Below are positions 1 to 10,784 of a stretch of DNA of 64,000 nucleotides, in pieces. Position numbers and translations under genes: made by a program. The notes under the pieces were generated by a model, which saw only the letters and a program-made list of their open reading frames with translations, was not told where the DNA came from and ran no database searches. The stretch's first letter is position 1; each line of letters opens with the position of its first letter. The stretch is from positions 21,763 to 85,762 of the forward strand of contig QYAI01000218.1 of NCBI GenBank assembly GCA_003988855.1. The letters run 5' to 3'. This DNA is from Arachnopeziza araneosa (Eukaryota > Ascomycota > Leotiomycetes > Helotiales > Arachnopezizaceae).

Positions 1-371
1 GATTACCCGCGGCACTTTTCCTCCACACCAAAGTCAAATCGCAAGCAACAACATCGCTGTACCATCTGTTCGAAGGAGTTTTCTCGCCGGTGCGACCTAA
101 AGCAAGTCTCTCCATTCAAAAATCCTCGAAATCTTACTGACTGTTTGACAGTAAGCATACTAAGACACACGAGCGGAATTATAAATGTAACTTTCCAGGT
201 TGTACGCAAACCTTAGGGTTTGCTCTACCAAAGGACCGCCGACGCCACATAGATACGATCCACCTCAAGAGCACCTTTACTTGTCCTTATTCATCTTGTG
301 GTGAAACATTCTCCCGGTCGGACAATTGCTCGAGACACATGGAAGAACAACACTTGCGGAATTCGAAATAG
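1..371 (+). CDS. C2H2 zinc-finger protein, 3' end of a gene cut by the window edge
   Basis: This is the C-terminal part of a probable nuclear DNA-binding protein. Frame 1 is open from base 1 and reads through a finger with CTIC and HTKTH ligands only if bases 102-151 are removed as an intron. That intron starts GCAAGT, has an ACTGAC branch site and ends TTGACAG, so it is a GC-AG intron; splicing restores the codon for Asn and the finger CX2C-X12-HX3H. A second finger (CX4C-X14-HX4H) and a third (CX4C-X12-HX4H) follow, and the protein stops at TAG 369-371. The HERNYKC linker between fingers is typical of this class. The 5' end lies outside the window, so total length and target genes cannot be judged. 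The identity of the fold is secure; the specific role is unknown. Confidence 0.8.
102..151 (+). other. GC-AG intron in the C2H2 gene
   Basis: The donor is AA|GCAAGT and the acceptor is GACAG. Reading through gives a TGA at 138-140, while removal restores a perfect C2H2 finger, so the noncanonical donor is required. The intron is 50 bp, normal for this genome. Confidence 0.75.
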
Positions 372-2099
372 CCTACTAGATAGATATTACTGAAGAAGCA
401 AGATCGGACGTCGAACCCCTTAACAACGGGCTAGCTCGAAGAATCCGTCACGATTTTCAGCCATCCTTATTTGGTACGCATGTTGTTTGAAGAAGAAGAT
501 ACTGAAAGCACAGCAATCTCCAGTCCCGGCGATTCGCAGACTATTCAGAGATCTTTGGCATCCCGTTTATCTCTCAACGAAACATTCACTTGATTGAGAG
601 TTTAAACATTGCGCTATACTTCTTTTGTCTGAGACCAAGTAAGACGGGATCATTCCTCGCGAATCACTGGTCACATGGCGTTCAAAATAGTTAGGATGGC
701 TTCCTTCAGGACTGATACAAAAAGCCTACAAGTTCTACGACCCAAAAGTTTTGAGAGAGGACATATCCTCTAGTTTCTTGCTATGCAAGATGACCCAAGC
801 TTCGCTCCCTCTTACGGGAACGGACAACAGGTTATTTGCTCGAGATGATGTTTGGGTGTGACTGAAAGTATGGACTTCCCAAGAACTTGGATTTGTAGGC
901 GATGCACGGTGTGCTCACTTACAAAACCCTTCCTCATATTGGGGTTGAGTTGGATGACATGGCCCTACTGGGCAGAAACTATCCTTTTTTGTTTCTTGAT
1001 CGTATGTCCCCTACCGTCAGTCGCGATCCTTTCATTTTCTTTGATATTAAAATACTGTTGGTACAATCACGTGCCAACATGTGAAGCCGGAATCCCATAA
1101 GGGTTCCGAGCTGCCTTACCCTTCTTCCAATCTACAAGCCAATTCAACCCAACCAGTACAGACCCCTCCACACGTGAGGAGTCTCGTATTCTGGGTGAAA
1201 CGGCCGAAACCGCAGAATAACTAGTTATTCCAAGTGAACCGACAAATACCGTTTTTGTTAAATTTAAGGTCTTGGGAATGGCAATTTCTCAATTAAGATT
1301 CTGGGCTCTTGTCTATTGTCCAATAGTCATCAGGTTCAGAGCAACTTTTTCCTTTGGCGGCGTGAGGCTTCACGAATATTTCTTGACGCTCACGAATTTT
1401 TCAAGAGATGCTGTTTTATACTCATAATGAAAATTTCTTGTTTGGTTTTGGGGTTTTTGGGGCTTCTAATAGTGAGAAGCCACACTTATGATTGATGACA
1501 TATTCTATTTGTGGTGGGTGATTTTGGTCTGGTTAGGAGAAAGATGGATTTTAAAGCCTGAACTGCAACTAGCTATCTTCACATCTCAGTTTATGAAAGA
1601 ATTATCATGCGTACATCTTACAAAAATTTACAGTCATTACAAATGTTTGCTTGAACCAAAATGGAACTTTGCTGCGGTCTCGATTGAGCAATAGCTCAAA
1701 GACCATGCTGTGATGAGCTACCTATAATATATCAATCACGAGGTATAGCAGAATAAAAGCCTCTGTGCAGGAAAATATACCAAGTCCTCTTCTCTTCCAA
1801 ATGCGTCTTTTAACATTCGCATCAGTCCTCCACCTGCAACAGCCAACCCCCACAAGGTGTTCCTATGTCCCCGCCGTAAGTACAACTATTAATTGATACA
1901 TTGAGGTAGCAAATGTGCTCATCCAATTCCGGGTCCATTGGGGCTTGGTAATATGTCTGCCAGAGTAGAACTCTATTAGCGAGCTGCAAGAGAGCGTCTT
2001 CGTCGCATCGAACGGGCTTTTACATACCATTACACGGCACCCAGATCCCGGAACAATTATATAGATGAACACGGCTTCATCAACTTTGATCAGATCAAC
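372..2099. other. Gene-poor stretch, 1.7 kb
   Basis: I see no supportable gene here. Short open frames at 852-1100 and 1488-1694 have no recognisable motif and no splice-consistent extension. Around 1801 a short signal-peptide-like run (ATG followed by hydrophobic codons) precedes a GTAAGT, but no convincing second exon follows. The stretch may hold decayed upstream parts of the CorA-like pseudogene. Confidence 0.5.
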
Positions 2100-2878
2100 A
2101 TGGGATTGACTGAGTGTCACAGCGAAGTACTGAGGAGAAGTCCCTTCGCATATCTCTATGTCCTGGATGAATTTGACAAGGCAATGGTTATGTTTAAAAA
2201 TAAATTTGACAAACATTACAGATTCGCCTGCGATGATAAGCCTAAATTAAAGTCGTTGCATCAAACGCAATCCAAAATCTCGTCTCGCATCGATTTCTAC
2301 AGGAAGAAGTTACATGGTCAACAATACTACCCGTCAATTACCCTTCAAAGACTCGAGGTTCGGCGGAGTGGGCTGTCAATGTGCTGCAGTCAAATTGACA
2401 ACAGAGTCTGGTATTAGATAGCCTCCGCACAAACCAAGCTCGCGCATTCTAGCAAAAGAGAAGCTGTATCCCAAAAAGCAATTGCAATCCTCGGAACCGT
2501 ATTTCTCCCTGGAGCATACCTTTCCTCCTCCCCACTTTCCCCTTCCTTCCCAACCCCCATCCACAAACCGTTAACAGCCTGCAGTCCCTCTTCAGCACAA
2601 GCTTCTTCAACTGGCAATCAACTCCTTCCACCGATCTCTCTGTCTCCACATCCAGCAGCCCCTCCATCTCCCCCTTCTTCTAGATCTACTGGGTCATCTC
2701 GATTCCCCTCACAATCGCAATCGTCGGATTCTACATTCTCTGGGACCGTAAACTATCTAAGGAAGCAAGCAAAGAGGACGAAGCCATCGAACTACGGATG
2801 CTGGACATGAAACGAAATTCTCGGAGCCGGGTTATTAGAGTCGCTGCCGGTGTAGTTTTGGGGAAGGGGATAGTGTAG
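2100..2878 (+). pseudogene. Decayed CorA-like membrane protein
   Basis: The C-terminal half of a fungal CorA-like (Mg2+ transporter-type) protein is recognisable in pieces. The 2100-2417 frame gives a Lys-rich helical stretch and ends in TAG at 2415-2417. The same frame continues after that stop with SKREAVSQKAIAILG and TVFLPGAYLSS, the first membrane helix of the family. The frame then shifts by 2582 and continues with STSFFNWQS, reaches a second TAG at 2681-2683 exactly where the family has Trp (FF*IYW), and runs on through the second helix (IYWVISIPLTIAIVGFYILW) to a natural stop at 2876-2878. No GT-AG intron explains the shift. Two stops plus a frameshift make it non-functional. Many fungal members of this family are not proven transporters, so the original role is uncertain. 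The 5' limit is not defined. Confidence 0.55.
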
Positions 2879-3575
2879 AGGCTATGAGTACCTCCCGGGC
2901 AAATTAGTTTGGGCAGAGGGGTTTGCCGGGAATATTGGAGGGAGGGGAACTTTGAGAGGATTTAATATACGGTAAATTAACAGAACTACATTCATGAGGC
3001 CTCCATCCAAATGGAACTGCACCTAGGCATAGTCGATTCTCTAGATGATAGCGAGTTTCAGTTGAGATTCAACAAGATGCAATGGTATTGTCGTTCACTA
3101 ATGCAAAAGAAGACGTTTTGAAGAATGGATTACATCGAAAACTTGAGTCCTTGAAAATCAAGTAAGAGGAGTCAATTGATATTGTGTATAAAAGGTGACC
3201 TTAGCATCACGTGTCTGACTCTTGAAAAAATGTCCATATCAAAATACTATTAACTTGAAAAATAGTCAGTTTAATTCGCCTAGTCTAATAATGACTTCGA
3301 AGCATTTATGGCTACTCAGCTCTTCAAAATATCTCTGATTACTTGAGAGTATCACTTGTTTATCTCCAAATTCGGCCTAGTTCGAGGACATCTTCCACGA
3401 CTTAAGAGTCCCACGGTGGCTCTTTTGCAATCAAATTAATTATTTGATCAAAAATTTCCAATTTTACACGAAAGAACTTCCACATACCCTTGGTCAAGCT
3501 CATAAGCCTAATCAATCAATCTGCGTCTAGCATCAAGAGTCTGAAGCTAAGCTTTGCTAGTCCTCGAACGCAATC
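2879..3575. other. Intergenic, 0.7 kb
   Basis: AT-rich sequence with no supportable gene. It must contain the promoter of the secreted-protein gene that starts at 3576. Confidence 0.5.
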
Positions 3576-4634
3576 ATGATGTCCGTAAACATGATTGTTG
3601 GTTTCTTGATCATCCTTGGATTCGCTTTAGTAAGAACTCTGGTCTACCATCAATTAGAAGCCTGTAAAGAAAATCATTAACTATTACAGGCAGCTCCAGT
3701 TACCGAAAACGACGTCGGAGCTGCTCTCCAGCGTGAACTCTCCAAGTCTAACTTTGATACTGGCGCTGGTGGCCTCCCATATGCTCTGAGTCCTATGATG
3801 TTTGCTGGAACAGTTGGTGGACATCATGTGGAGTTCAATGGCTCCATTGAGGTAAGGAACATTAGCATAATCTACAACGTTATAGTAACATTTATCAGGA
3901 ACTTGTCGCTCACGCACAAAACCTCTACCCAGACATCACCTTTGATAATTTTACCTCTTCAGACTCCCACTTGGTCCCTCGCGGCAAGGCATGCTTATCT
4001 TCACTTCAAATCAACCAAGCTTTAAGTGCTAATTATCCTCGTAGGTGTTGCCTCCATTGTGTTGTCCTGTGGCTGGTCAGGTGGTAAGTCCAACGTAAAA
4101 ATTAGAGTTTTCTATTTCTAACGTCTTGTAGAGCTTTTTCATTACGTCGCTCGAGTGCGAAAAACTTTCGAGATAGATCGTCAACTCCTCCTTCTTACAC
4201 ACTGAGCAATGCTAACTTAGAAACTACCTACATAGAATTGGGGCCCTGCAGATCCAACAGACATCCAGTCCGGTATCAAATACCTCGATAACGGAAACCC
4301 TCTTCCTCCGTTCATTACTGGTCCTTGTGGTGTGGCTGCTACATCTTGCGCGAGAATTAGTTGTTCATACAATTCTGCCATCTGGCTCTGCAATGATGTA
4401 AGTCGAACCAGCTTTGCCGATATTTCTCGACCGTTGTTTTCATTGAATTGAGCTAATGTTTGGTTGTAGAATAACTACGCCATCTACCCCACCTGCTCGT
4501 ATCTCGCTTCTTACGCTCAAGATCTGCTCAACTATTGCCTAGACTACAACAGTGTGTATAAATTTTACACTGTGTGTGGACAGGAATTTGACACCGATCG
4601 CTACAATATCATCGTCAGACGCGACTCATGCTAA
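3576..4634 (+). CDS. Small secreted cysteine-containing protein (effector-like)
   Basis: The protein begins with a clear signal peptide (MMSVNMIVGFLIILGFALA) and is exported. Exons 3576-3629, 3690-3851 and 3899-about 3988 are firm (introns GTAAGA...ACAG and GTAAGG...TCAG). The last two exons, 4236-4397 and 4470-4634, are also firm and carry IQSGIKYL, SCARISCSYNSAIWLCND and a terminal YNIIVRRDSC, features I know from a family of small secreted ascomycete proteins of unknown function. The middle is less certain. The best reading is a GC-AG intron 3989-4044 (an alternative GC donor lies at 3984), an exon from 4045 to 4080 or 4083 coding CCPVAGQ, and an intron to 4235. A role in host or substrate interaction is only inferred from secretion and cysteines. 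If the middle junction is wrong, the gene could be broken. Confidence 0.6.
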
Positions 4635-5618
4635 GCTCTACGGTCAAGTCGTTAGCTATCTGGTGCATTTGCCTTCAAAAATTGGTCTAGATATTCCGAC
4701 TTCATCAATTTGAGGAAGTCCGTGAGATATTTTAGCGTTGAATTCATGGGAGTTGATGCAGGGACCTGTGGGCCGATTTGCTTCCACTCTTGAAATCACC
4801 ATCATGGGGTAGATAGGATTTTACTTCGAAGGTCGTAGTAAAACAGTCAATTAATAATTGATGCCTGACTTCAGTTATTCAGAGAAAATCCTCAATAGTG
4901 TCTTTAATACTATTTTCTTTGCAAATTCGATCCTGATGTTCGAAAGCAACTTCTGCAATTTAGTCTGAACGACATATTCTAAGGTGAAAGTTTTCAACTC
5001 CGATTACAATCAACTCTGTGATGTATCAGCTCCTTATATCTACACGCCCATTTGATTTCTAAAAGAAGCATAGACAACTAAGAAACCGGTCGTTGTTAAG
5101 AGAATCGTGTGAGAATAAGGTGCCATCTGCTGTAAAGGAGGTAAAATCTCTAAGAGTCACATTTACCTTTAGATATTGGAGGAAATATCGAATATCAAGT
5201 TCCTTCAAGTTACTCTGCACTATTGTTTGGTGTCTCGTCCCAGAGTCTCACAACTTTGGGTATGTATGATATACAGATCAATACGAAACCAATCCTATGC
5301 CAACTGGTCATAGAAAAGGCAGGATTTTCTTTCCGTTAATACGTGCTACGCACCACACTAAGCCCGGATGTAGAAGATCAAAGAGAACCATTCCTTCGAA
5401 GAGGAAACAGGGATTAGAGCAGATAAGAAAGAGCGGCTTGATCTTCCCACTCAATCAGCTTCTAAATAAAACTTGACTCTAGACTCCACACCAGCATCGA
5501 AATGGAGACTACATGAGAAACTAGCAGGATTCGAAAAGATAGAAGGAGTCTGAGGCAATACTCTCGAGGCTATCTAGACTATCTCGGATGGAGAATGTAT
5601 AAAATTGGGGTCTACAGC
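4635..5618. other. Intergenic, about 1 kb
   Basis: No supportable gene on either strand; many stops in all frames. Confidence 0.5.
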
Positions 5619-5840
5619 TGTTGGGAGACAAGAGAAGAAGAGAAAGAAGTCAGTGAAAGCTGTCTTATTGCTAGCTACTGTGCCGGTTCCTCTTAAAGGA
5701 ACCGGTCTTGCTTACTAACTAGCCTAGCCCTAACCCTAGCCGACGTGACAACAGCCGTACAGCTACGGCTAAGACGTGTTCTCATGCTCGGTATAAGCAG
5801 ATTCGAGGAAGAGGATACGTTGATTGCTGATCAACTGTAA
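5619..5840. repeat. Repeat-like stretch with two perfect hairpins, possible LTR remnant
   Basis: The stretch opens TGTTGGGAGACAAGAG, which looks like the 5' end of a copia-type LTR. It holds a perfect stem CCGGTTCC/GGAACCGG (5683-5690 and 5698-5705), a CCCTAACCCTA run at 5728-5738 and a second stem AGCCGTA/TACGGCT (5753-5759 and 5764-5770). No target-site duplication, matching second LTR or internal coding region is visible, so solo LTR is only one reading; a structured noncoding element is another. Confidence 0.3.
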
Positions 5841-6197
5841 TTATAATATTTGCTCACGCTTCTTTTCTCATCATCGCTAATTTTACGTTACTTAGTCAAT
5901 AAAATAGCAATATAATCATGAGAAAGCTTAAACTTTTTATGGCTTAAGAACCACTTGTAAGAAATAGACAAAAGCTTACTTTTAGATGTTTAATACAAAG
6001 AGAAGCAATTACTGCACTTAAGAAGAAGAAGAAGAAGGTAGTAGATCATATGAATAAACTAGAGCTACTTAAGTATCTAGTTAACAAGGACAAGACAGGA
6101 AGGCAGGATGGCGTAATTAATTGACAAAAGTAAATGTTAAATCTCATTATCAGTTTTCTGAATTAGGCCAGGGTGTTGCTCTTTTCCATCGGCCACG
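5841..6197. other. Intergenic downstream of HET gene 1
   Basis: AT-rich, without a supportable gene. It lies downstream of the minus-strand HET gene and should contain its 3' UTR and poly(A) region. Confidence 0.45.
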
Positions 6198-7971
6198 TTA
6201 ATAGAGAAAAATTCTCTCCCATTTAGCCTCTCCTCTCTCGACTAAACGGATTGCTTCGCCGTCCATGAGACCGTGAACATCTAACGAGAAAGAGTCAGCG
6301 TAGCCGATGAAAGTCTTCGGATTTAAACCTACATGATTCGCACACAAGAAAATAATGGTTAGATTCCCTTCGAAGCACAAATGGTACGCTAGCACCCTGG
6401 AATACACAGATCAAATCTCTCTCCTTTACATTTGCGGAAGCAAGGCCTATCCGTCCATTCTTGCTGCCGATTAACTTCCTCTCGGTGGCAGCCTCAGTAA
6501 CCCTTTCAGTAAAATTCGTAGGTTTGGATGTTAAATCAATTTTAGGAATGGGTCTATCTGTACCGAACATATGGGTAGTGAACATTTCAAGTGTGGCTTG
6601 TGTTGCTCGATCGCCAGCTATATCTTGATCGGCGATAATTGTCCGCCAAAATGATTCAAAAATTTCTTCTTCAGTCAAAGCGGGATACCTAGAGGTGAGG
6701 GTTTTAATGGTAGAGTTTCGCCATGTTTCGAGAGTTTCATTCAACGTCGAGTAAGATTCGTACTTGCTACTAATATCTACAATTTCGTCGCAAATAGTGC
6801 CAGTAAGAGTGAGTGCGTTCTTATCAGGATGGTTAAAAGAGATTTCCGCAATAGGTGTACTGGCTGAAGCATGGTAAAGGTCTTCTCCCCCTTCTTTCTC
6901 GCGCATGATTGGTGCATCCCAGTCGACTTCCAAATTCGGGACCCAGCTTGGCAGTGAAGGGGTTTTTTCATAATTCTGACAGCCAGATAATATATCTAGG
7001 GACCTGGTATTACGGATGACAGATTCGACAGCGATTTTAAAGACCTCTTCTTTTTGTAGAGAATAATCAGGCTCTAAGCCTTCGATCTCATCTTCGCTAA
7101 CAAGACCTAGTACAGCAAAGACTCTATCTCGTGGATCGGTAGACTCACACGCGCGATTATGGAATAACATGTGCTGGAGTCCGGCGGAGCCAGAGTCTCT
7201 TAAATACTCTCGAATGGTATCTATGAAGATCGCTTGGTGATAACCACTTGAGTAAATGCTAATCTCCGCAACAATAGAGTCGAACTCAATCCGATTCTGA
7301 AACAAAATCTCGCATGCCATAACGAGAGTAGTCCACTTTTGTACACGGTTGCCGCAAAGGACATGAACTTCAGAAGCGACTGCCACCTCTTGTCTTATCC
7401 AGACCCGCCGCCAGTATGGTCTCGCAAAAACACGGCACATTGCTTGCCACTGCCAAAGATCTTCAGGATCCTCTAGCGAAGTGGAGACCCATTCATCAGG
7501 TGTATCCGCATCCGTGATTTTGTCAATGAGGTCCATTGCTACTCCACTGTTGTCGGCCTCTTCCCCTAGCCACACGAGTGCTTGTATCGCTTTTTCGTAA
7601 ATCATTTTCATCTTCATGACTTGGTTTTTGCGTTCAAGTAGATCATCTTGGTTGATGCATATGGCGTCAACCCACAAATATCGTTTCCGCGTTCGGCCTC
7701 GTAACCGTCGCAATATGGCAGCAAGATTCCGAGTGACCTCAAAAGCATGGCCGTTGAGAATGGTCGCTTCTCTAATTGTTGCATCTCCCCACGTGTACGA
7801 AAGTGCTTCGTAAAAGGCGAAGGGTGCCTCATCTAACCGATTAAGGTCAACCTTGACGAGTCTGCATTTAATTGTAGATGACCTTTTGAAAGAAGGCAAG
7901 ATGACAAGCACTCGTATCTCTGGCTTAGTTGGATCAAGAGACTGGTACTGAATGCTGTCCATATAGACCAT
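6198..7971 (-). CDS. HET-domain protein 1 (heterokaryon incompatibility)
   Basis: HET proteins mediate non-self recognition between fungal strains, commonly by triggering cell death; the target here is unknown. The protein is 573 aa. The HET domain occupies about residues 54-205, with the signatures YEALSYTWGD (54-63), RYLWVDAICINQ (97-108) and, further on, WIRQEVAVA. A DRVFAVLGL block follows, and the C-terminus ends in the usual YVHGLMDGEA motif. That last motif is reached only by removing a 52-bp intron at 6281-6332 (GTAGGT donor, GCTGAC branch, GTTAG acceptor); without it the frame stops just before. The start at 7971 is an ATG, and a second in-frame ATG lies three codons later. It is one of four HET genes in the window. 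No lesion is visible, so the gene is likely functional. Confidence 0.93.
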
Positions 7972-8765
7972 ATAGGCAATGGGTATGCTGAAAGCGTCTT
8001 TATTGTAATATAATGCTCAAAGGCATTATGCAGCTCAGATTTGTGCGAAGAAATGCAGCTTATTATATTGCTTTATCATAGCCTTGGTCCGCCCAATGCA
8101 ACAACTCGGGTATGACAGCCACGTACCCCAGACTACCTTTCACTGCAGTCTCGCTAAATAACGAATCATTTCCCATGAGGGAGCAAGCTAGCAGACGGAT
8201 TTTCAGGTGCCTATGGCTACCCTTAATTCATTAGGAATTTCTCTGCTAGTTGAATGGAGTTCAAGCTTTCTGTAGAATAAAGTTCGGCAAAATATATTCC
8301 TAGAAACAAAATGGTGTTAGCGGATAGCTTGAGCATCTCACTCTAAGCGATCAAGTTTACCAAACCCTTTAAAACACCAGCTTCGAGTCCTCTTAGGTAC
8401 GTGCAAGAAAATAAACATGAATACAGTGTGTTTATACCCCAGATTAACTAATATGTTTTGCCATAAGTAAGATATTTAAAAGGTATTTGCGTTACACAAG
8501 GATAATGTTTTCCATCCTCTCCCGAATCCTGAGTAATGCTCTGTGAATCGATAAATAGCCACTCCAGATCGATAAAAATAACATTAGAACTAGTCTACTC
8601 GCTTGACAGAGCCTACCTAGGTATCAAACTAGGTCCTATGTTTGATTATGTCATAATACTGGTTTTAACATGATATCCGTGCGCTACATAGCCATTTATA
8701 ACGCCAATATATCTCCCGCTACCCAGAATGCAATGCAAACCCTAGACCGTCCCTTTTATGCATAT
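7972..8765. other. Intergenic, 0.8 kb
   Basis: It holds the promoter side of HET gene 1 and the 3' side of the Psf2 gene. I see no gene in it. Confidence 0.5.
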
Positions 8766-9564
8766 CTAAAACCCATCCATTTCTTCATCATCGTCTCCGC
8801 CACCTCCTCCGATTCCCTCTTCTTCCTCCCTCTCCCTTCTCGCCATTTCTCTACTTTGACCAAGCTTTCTCAGCCCATCCATGACCCCTGCAATAAACGC
8901 CCGTCCTTCTGCAACCTCCATAGCTCCCACTCCTCGCAAACTACTCACACCTCCGCCTTCGAGATGCTTCACGCTACTCCTCATCTTAGCCATGCGAACC
9001 TCTCGTAGATCGCGTAGTAGGCCACGCACAGCACCAGAGTCTGGAATATCATCGCTTGCGGCTTCGAGGAGGATTTCGCCCAGCTCAAGCCAGTGGTAGG
9101 GGAGGTAGTCTGGAGGTGCATCGACGGTAGAAGAGGGTAGGAAGGGCGGAGATATCGAGTCTGTGGGGGCTGCTCGGGAGGTGATAGGATATGGATGTGG
9201 TGGTGGAGGAGAGAATGCTTGTGGTGAGGTTTCGGTTTCGTATTTTAGGATCGAAGTGAGAGATGAGGGTAAGAGCCAGGGTGGTGGGAGGATATTGGCC
9301 CTACGTTGGCGTTTGAGGAGAAGAGCGAGCCAGAGAGGGACGCTGGAACGATGCGGTGGACGGAGAATTGGTGTACTGCCCTGAGAAGAGGTTAGTGTAC
9401 GGAGAAAGTGTAACTGGGAGGAGCCTTAGTGGGGTTGGAGGGGTGCGCACGCCGAGCAGGTTCAGGCTTTCGAGGCGTTGCCGTGGGACAATTGTGACCA
9501 TTTCCATTTCACAAAGGAAAGCTACTTCCACCGGTGTCAAACCAGCTTGTAATGGTAACGCCAT
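8766..9564 (-). CDS. PSF2: GINS complex subunit Psf2 (DNA replication)
   Basis: Psf2 is one of four GINS subunits, part of the Cdc45-MCM-GINS helicase that unwinds DNA at nuclear replication forks. The product is 242 aa, normal for fungi. The N-terminus MALPLQAGLTPVEVAFLCE followed by VTIVPRQRLE is diagnostic, as are PPHR...PLWLALLLKRQRRANI, the PYHWLELGE stretch and the C-terminal RDLREVRMAKMR and EVAEGRAF blocks. One 70-bp intron (9381-9450; GTGCGC donor, CACTAAC branch, CTCAG acceptor) joins LLG to GSTP. The start at 9564 matches the family; an upstream ATG at 9681 would add 39 residues not seen in relatives. The last 20 residues are Glu/Gly/Asp-rich low complexity. It is a core housekeeping gene and a good synteny anchor. 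Confidence 0.95.
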
Positions 9565-10784
9565 GGCTGGTCGTCTGGGTTGTGCTGTGGCACGAAGATT
9601 GACGCGCTTTGAAGTTGGTTGACGCGAATTGCTGCCTTGCGACTCAGGCGGCAACAACTCTTCGAAACAACTCGATCTCATCTTCAGCTATCGGCAACAG
9701 ACATAATGTACACCCACATTGCTCTTTTTGCTGTGAAAAAGATGCGTATATAATCTGGGAGTCAATATACATGTGCTTAAACGGTCTTGCATTGCATGCG
9801 CTGCTGATGCTGCAAGCCATGGCACATAGGTTCCATCATGGCCTGTCTTGGTTGGGTGGTTGCATCGTGTGAGAGGTATACTGACCAAGTTATCAATCTT
9901 GGAGACCCTGTTGGAGGTCTTGAGAGTCCTTTTGCCGAAAAGCGAGAGACACACATCACTTCTCATCCACGGATGGATCATGATGTCTTCGAACAGCCCC
10001 GAGAACAAAGATAACTAGGTGTACAGCTGCCGTATTTGGATTCTGTACATCCAGAACGTCACATTTTCCCTGGATCCAAGGAGATACCGCAAATATCCGG
10101 GTCGTGGCACATCACTTTCGTATAACAACGGCGACAATCGAGTTGCACACAAATGTCTTATCCCGGTTGTTCGTGGAACTCAAATATCGAATTTCACACC
10201 AGCCTGCATCCCTTGTGAAATAAGGGAGTTTTGGCCATGCTATTGATTATCTCGGAACTTTGTGTAAACATGCAAAAGGCACGTTAGCCTGTCACAGGTC
10301 ATGTGTTAGTCACAACATTTGGTGAGCCACGCATCGCGGCTGCATAGGTTTCCCGTACGTCAGGATATAGGTTGTGTTCAAAGACTTTATTAGAAACTTT
10401 CTATTGAATGTCAATTTCTAATTATTTCCTTTTTATTCTTCTTGATCATAGGAATTACGGTTGAGCGGGAGGGAGCAAGTGCACCTTCCCGACTTGAAGA
10501 AAGCACAATATCACTAGCTCAAGAGCTTCCTTGCTCCTCAACCACCGTCTCTTCTCTCGTATCTTCATCTCTCGATCTATCACGTACCACAAACTCAATA
10601 TTTTGGTGCCTCTTCAAATATAAGAGACCGGCTCCCATCAGCCAACATGCGAAACTGGAATGAAAACGACAATCCTCCAGCCCTCGTACACGTACACGTA
10701 CCCACCAAATTAACAAAGCAAGCCTCTTCGACAGCATCATCTTCTGTTTCCAAGTCATTACGCAAATCTCCCGCTATACTCAAT
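9565..10784. other. Intergenic between divergent PSF2 and MFS genes
   Basis: Divergent 5' flank of about 1.2 kb. Short open frames on both strands (for example 9688-10008) lack motifs. An ATG at 10647 is in frame with the MFS gene and could extend its N-terminus by 46 residues. Confidence 0.5.

Noticed and set aside
1801..1900. Signal-peptide-like start with a following GTAAGT
   Set aside because: No second exon keeps the frame open with a sensible protein.
5728..5738. Interstitial telomere repeat
   Set aside because: Only about two units of CCCTAA, which can occur by chance and sit inside the repeat-like stretch.
9565..9681. Upstream ATG at 9681 as the Psf2 start
   Set aside because: It adds 39 residues absent from the family, while MALPLQ at 9564 matches it exactly.
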